The translations under genes and the position numbers were made by a program. 7,529 bases of DNA from Pirellulales bacterium (GTDB taxonomy: Bacteria > Planctomycetota > Planctomycetia > Pirellulales > JALHPA01). The notes beneath the pieces are model-generated. The model did no database searches. It had not been told where the DNA came from and was given only the letters and a program-made list of their open reading frames with translations. The DNA lies in assembly GCA_022842745.1 (NCBI GenBank), contig JALHPA010000108.1, positions 1-7,529 of the forward strand, given 5' to 3'. Shown here piece by piece: positions 1 to 7,135 of this stretch; position 1 is the stretch's first letter, and each line of letters opens with the position of its first letter.

Positions 1-1136
1 TCTACAACACTTGTTGGGAGGATCCACGGCTGGATCGAGCCGCGCTGGACGTTGGCTCCCAGGACTCCATCGCGGTCATTACGTCGGCCGGCTGTAACGC
101 GTTGGACTATGCGCTGCTGGCGCCCAAGCGCGTCTTTGCCGTCGATATCAATCCCCGCCAGAATGCGCTTTTGGAGTTAAAGCTCGCCGCCGTGCGATCG
201 CTTGGGTTTGATGATTTCTTTTCTCTCTTTGGCCGGGGAAGATTTCCCCGCTTTCCGTCCGCATACCGGGAGGTCCTTCGTGCCTCGCTCTCGCCCGCGG
301 CGCAGTCCTACTGGGATCGGAGGGGCCATTTCTTCACCCCCCCCGATCGATCGGGATCCTTCTATTTCCGCGGTTCCACCGGGTGGTTTGCCAGGGCGAT
401 CAATTTCTACATCGACCGCATCGCCAAAGTCCGCGAACCGATCGAGGCGCTTCTCGCCGCGCCCACCACGGAACAACAGCAAGCCATTTACGACCGTTCG
501 CTGCGGCCCCGCTTCTGGCGCCCCGTGCTGCGGTGGTTCTTGGAACGCAATTCGACGCTCGCGTTCCTCGGCGTGCCCCCACCCCAGCGGGCATGCGTGA
601 ACGAAGCCGTCCAGGGAGGGATCGTGTCGTTCATCGAACGCGCCGTCGAGGAGGTCTTCACCCGGCTCCCCCTCGCCGACAATTATTTTTGGCGCGTATA
701 TCTGACCGGCGAATATACCGAGAACTGTTGCCCGGAATACCTCACCCGCGACGGTTTTCATCAACTCAAGGCCGGACTGGTCGATCGGGTCGGCGTGCAT
801 ACCGGCTCGTTGCTCACATTCCTGCGCGAATGCTCGGAACCGATCACCCGCCTGGTCCTCCTCGATCACATGGACTGGCTGCACTTGCATCAGCGCAACA
901 CCCTGCAAGCGGAATGGCAGGCCATCGTCGACCGGGCGGCGCCCGGCAGCCGGTTGCTGTGGCGCAGCGCCGGGTTCGACTCGGACTTCGTCGACTCTTT
1001 GGAAGTTCGCACGCAAGGCCGCAGCCACAGGATGGGCGATCGGTTGAAGTACCATCGCCGACTCGCGCACGAGCTTCACCAGCGCGATCGCGTGCATACG
1101 TATGGAAGCTTTCACATTGCGGACCTGGCCGCTTGA
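1..1136 (+). CDS. btaA: BtaA-type S-adenosylmethionine:diacylglycerol 3-amino-3-carboxypropyltransferase (DUF3419), 5'-truncated
   Basis: Known role of the family: BtaA moves the 3-amino-3-carboxypropyl group of S-adenosylmethionine onto diacylglycerol, giving diacylglyceryl homoserine, the first committed step of betaine lipid (DGTS) synthesis at the cytoplasmic membrane. Seen here: the gene enters from the left edge with its first whole codon at base 3, leaving 377 residues before the TGA stop. Characterised bacterial BtaA is a little over 400 residues, so only a short N-terminal piece is missing. The visible part opens with the family hallmark YNTCWEDP, then the SAM-site stretch TSAGCNALDY (visible residues 27-36), VDINPRQ with the ribose-binding acidic residue (D48), and LLDHMDWL (286-293). 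A TTG at 102 could be mistaken for a start, but conserved sequence continues upstream of it. btaB follows after 71 bases, which supports the assignment. A C8 run lies at 337-344 inside the frame. The promoter, and any phosphate-starvation operator, would be outside the window. Confidence 0.9.
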   Translation, partial: YNTCWEDPRLDRAALDVGSQDSIAVITSAGCNALDYALLAPKRVFAVDINPRQNALLELKLAAVRSLGFDDFFSLFGRGRFPRFPSAYREVLRASLSPAAQSYWDRRGHFFTPPDRSGSFYFRGSTGWFARAINFYIDRIAKVREPIEALLAAPTTEQQQAIYDRSLRPRFWRPVLRWFLERNSTLAFLGVPPPQRACVNEAVQGGIVSFIERAVEEVFTRLPLADNYFWRVYLTGEYTENCCPEYLTRDGFHQLKAGLVDRVGVHTGSLLTFLRECSEPITRLVLLDHMDWLHLHQRNTLQAEWQAIVDRAAPGSRLLWRSAGFDSDFVDSLEVRTQGRSHRMGDRLKYHRRLAHELHQRDRVHTYGSFHIADLAA

Positions 1137-1207
1137 AGCGGTCCGTTCCACCCTTGCCAACGTCGAACTGGACCCGACTCAGCCCGGCGCTATGGAATCC
1201 ATCGCCA

Positions 1208-1951
1208 ATGTCCTTCGCGGCCGATTTGCAAACGCTTTGGCATTTGATCACCCCCCGTTCGCGCGGCGGCTCGCATTCGGAAAGGATCGAAACCTTCTAT
1301 CGCGGCCAGGCGGGCGGATACGACGACTTTCGCCGCCGGTTATTGCATGGTCGCGAGCGACTCTTCCAGGCCCTTCCGCCGGCGGCTGGGGAGGTATGGG
1401 TCGATTTGGGCGCAGGCACCGGCGCCAATCTAGAATGTCTGGGTCCGGCCATTTCGCAGTTGCGCAAGGTCTATCTCGTCGATATTTCTCCGTCGCTGCT
1501 GCACGTCGCGCGCGGCCGCGTTGCCGACCGCGCCTGGACCAACGTTGAAATCATCGAAGGGGACGCGGCGACGTTTCGGCCGGAAGCTCCGGTTGACGTG
1601 GTGACCTGCGCGTACTCGCTGACCATGATTCCCAATTGGTTCGAGGTCGTCGACCAGGCCCAACGCATGTTGCGCCCCGGCGGGCTGTTTGGGGTCGTGG
1701 ACTTCTTCGTGTCGCGCAAGTATCCCTCTCCGGGAAATACCCGGCACGGCTGGTTCACTCGCCACTTCTGGCCCTGTTGGTTCGGCTACGACGATGTGTT
1801 TCTCAATCCCGATCATCTCCCCTACCTGCACCAGCGGTTCGAGCCGGTGATTTGCGAACAAAGAGCGGGAAAGATCCCCTATCTACCCTTGCTTCGCGCG
1901 CCGTACTACTGCTTCGTCGGCCGGAAATCCTCGACCCCCAACCTGGAATAG
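1208..1951 (+). CDS. btaB: BtaB-type SAM-dependent N-methyltransferase (diacylglyceryl-homoserine to DGTS)
   Basis: Known role: BtaB methylates the amino group of diacylglyceryl homoserine three times, using S-adenosylmethionine, to give the betaine lipid DGTS. Seen here: 247 residues with the class I methyltransferase order. The glycine-rich motif I VDLGAGTGAN is at residues 65-74, acidic VDIS at 91-94 (D92 expected to bind the ribose hydroxyls), GDA around D119 for the adenine, and LRPGG at 155-159 after motif IV/V. The N-terminal stretch IETFYRGQAGGYDDFR resembles BtaB proteins, which bind an extended lipid-headgroup substrate. The start at the ATG of 1208 is chosen because recognisable sequence (DLQTLWHL) begins just after it. 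The frame stays open far upstream, but that part is a shadow of btaA. No strong Shine-Dalgarno is visible before 1208. The gene is 71 bases after btaA on the same strand and is probably co-transcribed and translated with it. A generic class I methyltransferase is the alternative, but the btaA neighbour makes that unlikely. Confidence 0.88.
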   Translation: MSFAADLQTLWHLITPRSRGGSHSERIETFYRGQAGGYDDFRRRLLHGRERLFQALPPAAGEVWVDLGAGTGANLECLGPAISQLRKVYLVDISPSLLHVARGRVADRAWTNVEIIEGDAATFRPEAPVDVVTCAYSLTMIPNWFEVVDQAQRMLRPGGLFGVVDFFVSRKYPSPGNTRHGWFTRHFWPCWFGYDDVFLNPDHLPYLHQRFEPVICEQRAGKIPYLPLLRAPYYCFVGRKSSTPNLE

Positions 1952-2056
1952 CGGGTGTCGTAAGGCGGTTTGGACGTTGGCTCCGTCCTCGCGCCCCCCT
2001 CCTCATTGGCTCAACAGTGATCCAAGGCGAAAGAAAACGTTGCAATCGGCTTCGGC

Positions 2057-2062
2057 AGGAGG
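2057..2062 (+). promoter_or_regulatory. Strong ribosome binding site (AGGAGG) deciding the start of the kinase gene
   Basis: A perfect AGGAGG ends four bases before the ATG at 2067. It is the best Shine-Dalgarno match I found near any start in this window. The spacing is shorter than the usual five to nine bases. It is the main reason for preferring 2067 over the in-frame ATG at 2118 or the TTG at 1977. Confidence 0.6.
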
Positions 2063-2066
2063 TCGA

Positions 2067-5000
2067 ATGGAGTTCCAACACGTCGTTTCATCCAGCTCCC
2101 CTGGCATCTCTGGCGGTATGAGCGATTCGCGCCTGGCGGACCAATTTGCCCTTTTGTGGAGGGAATCCCAAGCGCCTCCCGACGTGTTTGAATTCCTCCG
2201 GCAGCACGCCGACGTCTCGCTTACCGAGCGGCTCGATGTAGCGCTGGTGGACCAGGCGCGGCGGTGGCGGGCAGGCTGCCCCTACCTGGTGGAGGACTAT
2301 CTTGCGCGCGGCTTTGATGGCGAAAACTCGCCGGACGCCGTATTGGCGCTTGTGCAAGAGGAATACGGCTATCGGCGGGAGTTGGGGGAGCGGGCCACGC
2401 CGAAGGAATACGAGCAGCGGTTTCCGGCCTTAAAGGACGCACTGGCGGCCGTGCTTTCGCAAACCGGCAACGAACATTCCAAGTCGCTCGACAGCACCCA
2501 CGTGGCCGGCAATCAGGCGACCACGAAGCTCGATGACGACTTAAACGGGGTGGAATTCATCGACGACCAGCGCCGGTATCGCATCGTGCGAATCCTGGGG
2601 AAAGGATCGTTCGGCGTAGTTTATTTGGCGCGCGACCTGGAATTGGAGCGGCACGTAGCGGTCAAAGTATCGCGAATACGGTTCCAGAGTTCCACCGACG
2701 CCGAATCCTACCTGGCCGAAGCTCGAACCGTCGCCAGGCTCGATCATTCTGGCATCGTCCCGGTATACGACGTGGGGCGCATGGCCGACGGCCGCTGTTT
2801 CGTGGTTTCCAAGTTTATCGAGGGAACCAGTCTAGCTGGGGCGATTTTGAAGCGCGTCTTCAGTCCGCGGGAAGCGGCCGCCGCGACGGTCGAGGTCGGC
2901 GAAAGCCTGGCAGCCGCGCATGCGCAAAAGATCTTTCACCGCGACGTAAAGCCGGGGAACATCCTGGTCGATCATCGAGGGCGATACTATCTGACCGATT
3001 TCGGACTGGCGCTGACCGACGAATCGCCACCCGTCGAAGGGGCGCTCGCAGGCACGCCGGCCTACATGAGCCCCGAGCAGGCGCGGGGGGAGGGGCACCT
3101 GGTCGACGGACGGAGCGACGTGTTCAGCCTGGGGGTGGTGTTTTACGAGTTGCTCACCGGTCAGCGGCCGTTCGTCGGGGAGACGGTCCCGGAATTGATC
3201 CAGCAGATCCGTCTGGCGGAACCGGCCGCGTTGCGGACGATCCGCGCCGATCTTCCGGCCGAGACGGAGCGGATTTGCCTCCGCTGCCTGGCGAAAAGGC
3301 CGTCGGAACGGTACCAATCGGCCGACGAGTTGGCGGCCGATTTGCGGCGCTTCCTGGCCAAACTGCCCCCCCCGCCGGGAGAAGCCGCTGCCGAGGTCGC
3401 ACTGCCGCGGGAATTTTCGTTTGCCGGGCTGCGCGCGTACGGCGCCGAAGACGCCGAGGCGTTTCTCGATCTGTTGCCGGGCGTTCGCGACCGTGACGGA
3501 TTGCCCCAGGCCTTGGGGGTATGGAAGCGCCGAATCGAGGTGTCCGCGGGCGTGGACTGCCGGGTAGGGGTGATTTATGGACCCAGCGGCTGCGGGAAGT
3601 CCTCGTGGGTCCGGGCCGGTTTGTTGCCTCGTTTGTCGAAAGAAATCACCGTCGTCGCGATCGAAGCCAGCGAAAACCGCACCGAGCAGGATCTGAATCG
3701 CAAATTGGCCGCCCTGCTGCCGCGCTTGCCCTCCGGCCTTCAATTGGACCAGGCGCTGGCCGCGATTCGCCGGGGCGCCGTCGTCCGGTCGGACCAGAAG
3801 GTGCTGATTGTTATCGATCAATTTGAGCAATGGTTGCAGTCCAACGGCGGCCAGCCCGACAGCCCTTTGTCGCAAGCGTTGCGCCACGCGGACGGACGGC
3901 GCGCGCAGGTGCTGTTGTTGGTCCGCGAGGACTTTCGGCTGGCGACCAGCCGGTTCCTGCAGGAACTGGACATCGCGCTCAACGACGCGACCAACGCAAC
4001 GCTGATCGACCTGTTCGATGCCGCGCATGCCTTGCGGTTGTTGACAGCGTTTGGCCGCTCTTTGGGATGCTTGTCGCACGACGACGGCCGGCTGACGCAG
4101 GATCAGCGGTCGTTCCTCAAGGCCGCCGTCGACCAGTTGGCGGAAGATGGACGGGTGGTGGGCGTGCGGCTGGCGCTATTCGCACAAATGATGGCCGACA
4201 AACCGTGGACGCTGGCCGCTCTCAAGCGCCTCGGAGGAGCCACGGGAGTGGGCCGAGCGTTCTTTGAAGCAACGTTTTCCGCCGCCAACGGGCCACGGCT
4301 CGCGCGGCGACACGCAACCGCCGCCCGCCAGTTGTTTGAATCGCTCCTGCCTCCGCCCGACTCGGATTTGCGCGGGCAAGCCAAGACGCGCGAGCAACTC
4401 GCCCAGGCCGCCGGGTATCGGTCCCGGCCGGCGGACATGGATGAGCTGCTCCATCTTCTCGACATGGAGCTGCGGTTGCTGACGCCCGTCGAATCTACGG
4501 CAGGGACCGAACCGGCGGCGACGCCGCACTACCAGCTTACGCACGATTACCTGGTCCCGTCGCTGCGTCAATGGTTGCACTTCGAGATAACTTCGACGCG
4601 GCGCGGCCGGGCCAGGCTGCGGCTGGAGGAGTTGGCGGTCGCCTGGCGTGCTCGCCCGGAGGCGCGGAATCTGCCGGGATGGTGGGACACTAGTCGTTTT
4701 TGCCTCTTGACCGACTGGCGCCGCTGGAACCCCGCCCAGCGGCGGCTGATGCAAGCCGCAGGGCGGCGGCAGGCCCGGAATGCCTTGCTGTTCAGCCTAA
4801 TCATTGCGGCAGTGTTGGGAGCGGGTTACGAACTGTTGGGACGTCAACGGGCCGCCAGCCTGGTCGACCGCATTCCCGCAGCGCCATTGGCCAACCTGGC
4901 CCAGATATCGGCCGGATTGGCCGGCGGCGAACGCTGGTCCGAAGGGCCGCTTACGCGCTTGCAAACCGAGGCCAACCACAACCCGGCCATTCGCCTACGC

Positions 5001-7019
5001 CTGACATTGCTCAAAGCCGACCGGGACGAAAACGACAAGAAATTCCTTGCCGAGCAGCTTCTCGCGGCTCCCTATGAGGATCTGCCAATTCTGATTGCCG
5101 CTTTGGCGCCCGCCGATGTCAGCGTAGTGACCCGGTTCTACGGCGTGATCGAAGACCGATCCGCCGACAGTGACCTCCGCTTGCGGGCCGGGCTGGCGCT
5201 GGCCGCTTTGGGCGATCCGGAGGACAGCTCGCTGGCAAGCCGCTGGCAGGAAAACGGAGCAAGTCTGTCCGAGTTGCTGGCACAGGCGGCATCCGAAAAC
5301 CACAGCGATGCGGAGCATCTCGCCAATCTGGCTCGAATCGCCGACGAGCGCTGGCTCGCGGGGCTGGCGCCCTTGGTCTGGCAAGGGGAATCGGAAGCGA
5401 TCCGTTCGGCGGCGGCCATTTTGGTTGCGGATTTGGCCTCGGGGCGGCTGCCAGTGCTGTGTGACACGCTGGCGATGGCCCCGTCGCCTCAATTCCGGGT
5501 GTTGTTGACTGCCCTGCGCAAGCAGCCTACCGAGCAAGTCGTGCCACGCCTACAAAGCGAATCTCGAAACGCCCCCCTCCTCAAAGTCGAATCCGCGGCG
5601 ATTGTCGCTCAGTCAGGGAGGCAAGCGAACGCGGCCCTGGCGCTGTTTGAATTAGGCTATCCCCACGAACTTTGCCGTCTGTTGCGGACCGGCGCTCCTA
5701 CTACGTCGCTCGACGGTTGGGGCTGGGCGGCTGAGGTCCGACCCGTGGCGACGGCCAACGATGAACTCACGGCCAGAACCTTGCTGATCGACCGATTGGC
5801 ATCGCTGAGAGTATCTGTGGATCGTTTGATCGTCGAATTTCACGCCCGCCCGCAGGAAACAGCGCTGCGACGAGGACTGTTACTAGCCATTGGCTCGATG
5901 CTTCCCCTGAGTGGCCCCAGGTCGGCTCTTCAAGACGAAACAAGTATGTGGTCGCGGCAACTTCGGCTGTTCGAGCTATTCCGAACGGAGAGCGACCCCG
6001 GTTTGCATGCGGCGATTCGGTGGCTGCTCGTAAGGCTCGGGCAGGGAAGGGATGTCGCTCGATTGGAAAAGGAGCTGGTTCGTGGTTCACCGGTGGGGGG
6101 ACAGGGTTGGTATGTCAACAGAGAGGGGCAGACGTTGGCGGTCCTGGGCCCCGCCGCGTTGTGGATGGGATCTCCCCCCAACGAGCCAAATCGAGAGCAT
6201 AGTCGCGAACAAGAGCATCAAAAGCGGATCCCGCGAGTCTTTGCCATTTCCATGCACGAGGTGAAGGTCAACCAGTTTGAGAAGGTCTTTCCCCAGCAAG
6301 TGCAAGCACTTCGGGATGAAGGAGATTTTCAGGTGGACTCAGACGAGATCCCGATGCACATGGTGACGTGGTTTGAGGCCGCCGAGTACTGTAATCGGCT
6401 GAGCATGATGGAAGGTCTAGAGCCTTGCTATCGAGAGGATAGGACTCTGGTCATTGGTAATAGAAAAATTAGAACCTTTACTCCGGTCCCGGATGCCCTA
6501 AATAGGCCAGGGTATCGCTTGCCCACGGAGGCGGAGTGGGAATTCGCCTGCCGGTCCGGGTCGTCGGGGCCTTGGTTCTTCGGACATGCCGAGTCCCCGA
6601 TCGAGCACTACGCCTGGCTGCCGCGCACCAGCCCGGACGGCTGGAAATGGCCCGTGGGTCTAAAGCGGCCCAATGAGTTCGGCCTGTTCGATGTCTACGG
6701 AAACGCTGTGGAGTGGTGCCACGACGGATTCGCGCCGGATCCGGATAAGGTCAACGTGGATCGCGGTGGAATATCGGTCAATCTGCTTGGCGAACGAGTT
6801 TTGCGTGGCAGGGCGGCGGGGGACGTCCCGGCCCCCAGATCCGCGTACCGAGAGACCGGTCCCCCCCACGTGCCGCTATTTGCCGCCGGTTTCCGCGTAG
6901 CCCGGACGATATCGGTCGACGCGGATACGAATTTAGAGAACAATCAATCCACCAAGCAGCCAGTAGTCCTTCTAATGGAACAAGACTCGTTCAAGGGTCA
7001 TGCACGAACCCATCCATGA
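2067..7019 (+). CDS. Ser/Thr protein kinase - nSTAND1-like NTPase - transmembrane - FGE/SUMF1-like fusion protein, 1650 residues
   Basis: Seen, in order (residues from ATG 2067). N-terminal planctomycete-kinase module, 20-130, with LVEDYL and EEYGYRRELGE. Hanks-type kinase, 171-430: glycine loop GKGSFG 178-183, ATP lysine K200, helix-C E218, HRDVKPGN with catalytic D293, DFG 311-313, SPE 335-337; it looks active. STAND-type NTPase, 440-890: Walker A GPSGCGKS 505-512, Walker B VIDQFEQW around D584, and a winged-helix-like end LTHDYLVPSLRQWL 824-837. Membrane span 906-924, preceded by arginines, so the N-terminus should be inside. A helical, HEAT-like region, 925-1340, with SDPGLHAAIRWLL. FGE-sulfatase-like domain, 1347-1613: YRLPTEAEWEFAC 1483-1495, GNAVEWC 1545-1551, RVLRG 1577-1581, GFRVAR 1608-1613. 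A polar tail ends the protein. Inferred: a transmembrane sensor kinase reading an extracytoplasmic signal. The FGE domain has no cysteine between RVLRG and the C-terminus, so sulfatase-activating catalysis is unlikely. The gene follows btaB by 115 bases. Alternative start: ATG 2118. Confidence 0.93.
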   Translation: MEFQHVVSSSSPGISGGMSDSRLADQFALLWRESQAPPDVFEFLRQHADVSLTERLDVALVDQARRWRAGCPYLVEDYLARGFDGENSPDAVLALVQEEYGYRRELGERATPKEYEQRFPALKDALAAVLSQTGNEHSKSLDSTHVAGNQATTKLDDDLNGVEFIDDQRRYRIVRILGKGSFGVVYLARDLELERHVAVKVSRIRFQSSTDAESYLAEARTVARLDHSGIVPVYDVGRMADGRCFVVSKFIEGTSLAGAILKRVFSPREAAAATVEVGESLAAAHAQKIFHRDVKPGNILVDHRGRYYLTDFGLALTDESPPVEGALAGTPAYMSPEQARGEGHLVDGRSDVFSLGVVFYELLTGQRPFVGETVPELIQQIRLAEPAALRTIRADLPAETERICLRCLAKRPSERYQSADELAADLRRFLAKLPPPPGEAAAEVALPREFSFAGLRAYGAEDAEAFLDLLPGVRDRDGLPQALGVWKRRIEVSAGVDCRVGVIYGPSGCGKSSWVRAGLLPRLSKEITVVAIEASENRTEQDLNRKLAALLPRLPSGLQLDQALAAIRRGAVVRSDQKVLIVIDQFEQWLQSNGGQPDSPLSQALRHADGRRAQVLLLVREDFRLATSRFLQELDIALNDATNATLIDLFDAAHALRLLTAFGRSLGCLSHDDGRLTQDQRSFLKAAVDQLAEDGRVVGVRLALFAQMMADKPWTLAALKRLGGATGVGRAFFEATFSAANGPRLARRHATAARQLFESLLPPPDSDLRGQAKTREQLAQAAGYRSRPADMDELLHLLDMELRLLTPVESTAGTEPAATPHYQLTHDYLVPSLRQWLHFEITSTRRGRARLRLEELAVAWRARPEARNLPGWWDTSRFCLLTDWRRWNPAQRRLMQAAGRRQARNALLFSLIIAAVLGAGYELLGRQRAASLVDRIPAAPLANLAQISAGLAGGERWSEGPLTRLQTEANHNPAIRLRLTLLKADRDENDKKFLAEQLLAAPYEDLPILIAALAPADVSVVTRFYGVIEDRSADSDLRLRAGLALAALGDPEDSSLASRWQENGASLSELLAQAASENHSDAEHLANLARIADERWLAGLAPLVWQGESEAIRSAAAILVADLASGRLPVLCDTLAMAPSPQFRVLLTALRKQPTEQVVPRLQSESRNAPLLKVESAAIVAQSGRQANAALALFELGYPHELCRLLRTGAPTTSLDGWGWAAEVRPVATANDELTARTLLIDRLASLRVSVDRLIVEFHARPQETALRRGLLLAIGSMLPLSGPRSALQDETSMWSRQLRLFELFRTESDPGLHAAIRWLLVRLGQGRDVARLEKELVRGSPVGGQGWYVNREGQTLAVLGPAALWMGSPPNEPNREHSREQEHQKRIPRVFAISMHEVKVNQFEKVFPQQVQALRDEGDFQVDSDEIPMHMVTWFEAAEYCNRLSMMEGLEPCYREDRTLVIGNRKIRTFTPVPDALNRPGYRLPTEAEWEFACRSGSSGPWFFGHAESPIEHYAWLPRTSPDGWKWPVGLKRPNEFGLFDVYGNAVEWCHDGFAPDPDKVNVDRGGISVNLLGERVLRGRAAGDVPAPRSAYRETGPPHVPLFAAGFRVARTISVDADTNLENNQSTKQPVVLLMEQDSFKGHARTHP

Positions 7020-7046
7020 GCCGGGCGCTTGTTGGGCGCTTGCCGA

Positions 7047-7064
7047 CGGGCCTCCGACGGCCCG
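7047..7064 (+). terminator. GC-rich hairpin, possible weak intrinsic terminator
   Basis: CGGGCC (7047-7052) and GGCCCG (7059-7064) pair perfectly across a six-base loop, 27 bases after the stop of the kinase gene. Only a short CTTTG follows instead of a proper T-run, so termination may be weak or need other factors. Location between two genes, one of them with its own signal peptide, fits a transcription boundary. Confidence 0.35.
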
Positions 7065-7091
7065 CTTTGATCTCCGCGGCGATGCGTTTAC

Positions 7092-7100
7092 GATAGTATC
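7092..7100 (+). promoter_or_regulatory. AT-rich palindromic patch (GATAGTATC), possible -10-like element of the HEAT gene
   Basis: In an otherwise GC-rich spacer, GATAGTATC is a perfect inverted repeat around a central G and contains TAGTAT, a partial match to a TATAAT -10 box, about 37 bases before the ATG at 7136. I see no good -35 hexamer at 16-18 bases upstream; TTGATC at 7067-7072 would be 21 bases away. This is weak support for a separate promoter. Confidence 0.2.
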
Positions 7101-7135
7101 AGCAGAAATCGTCGCTCCCAGGTTTCTTTCCGTAT

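Noticed and set aside
194..201. GCGATCGC octamer (cyanobacterial HIP1-like), also within btaA near 1084
   Set aside because: Only two copies seen in GC-rich DNA, and the gene content does not suggest a cyanobacterium.
177..1160. Long open frame on the minus strand opposite btaA (327 codons)
   Set aside because: It lies wholly antisense to well-conserved BtaA sequence, has no recognisable motif, and long antisense frames are expected in GC-rich genes.
383..1207. Upstream open extension of the btaB frame
   Set aside because: It overlaps conserved btaA codons in another frame and reads as low-complexity Arg/Pro-rich sequence; real methyltransferase sequence starts at about 1208.
1971..1984. 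14-base direct repeat TGGACGTTGGCTCC, also at 46-59
   Set aside because: One copy is inside btaA coding sequence and the other in a spacer; no extended similarity on either side, so probably chance.
2832..4079. 415-codon open frame on the minus strand
   Set aside because: Antisense to the conserved kinase and NTPase motifs; composition (R, Q, G, P rich, no domain) is that of a shadow frame.
7023..7042. Two tandem-like copies of GGGCGCTTG just after the kinase stop
   Set aside because: Nine-base repeat with a two-base spacer and no further copies; too short to call a repeat element or attachment site.
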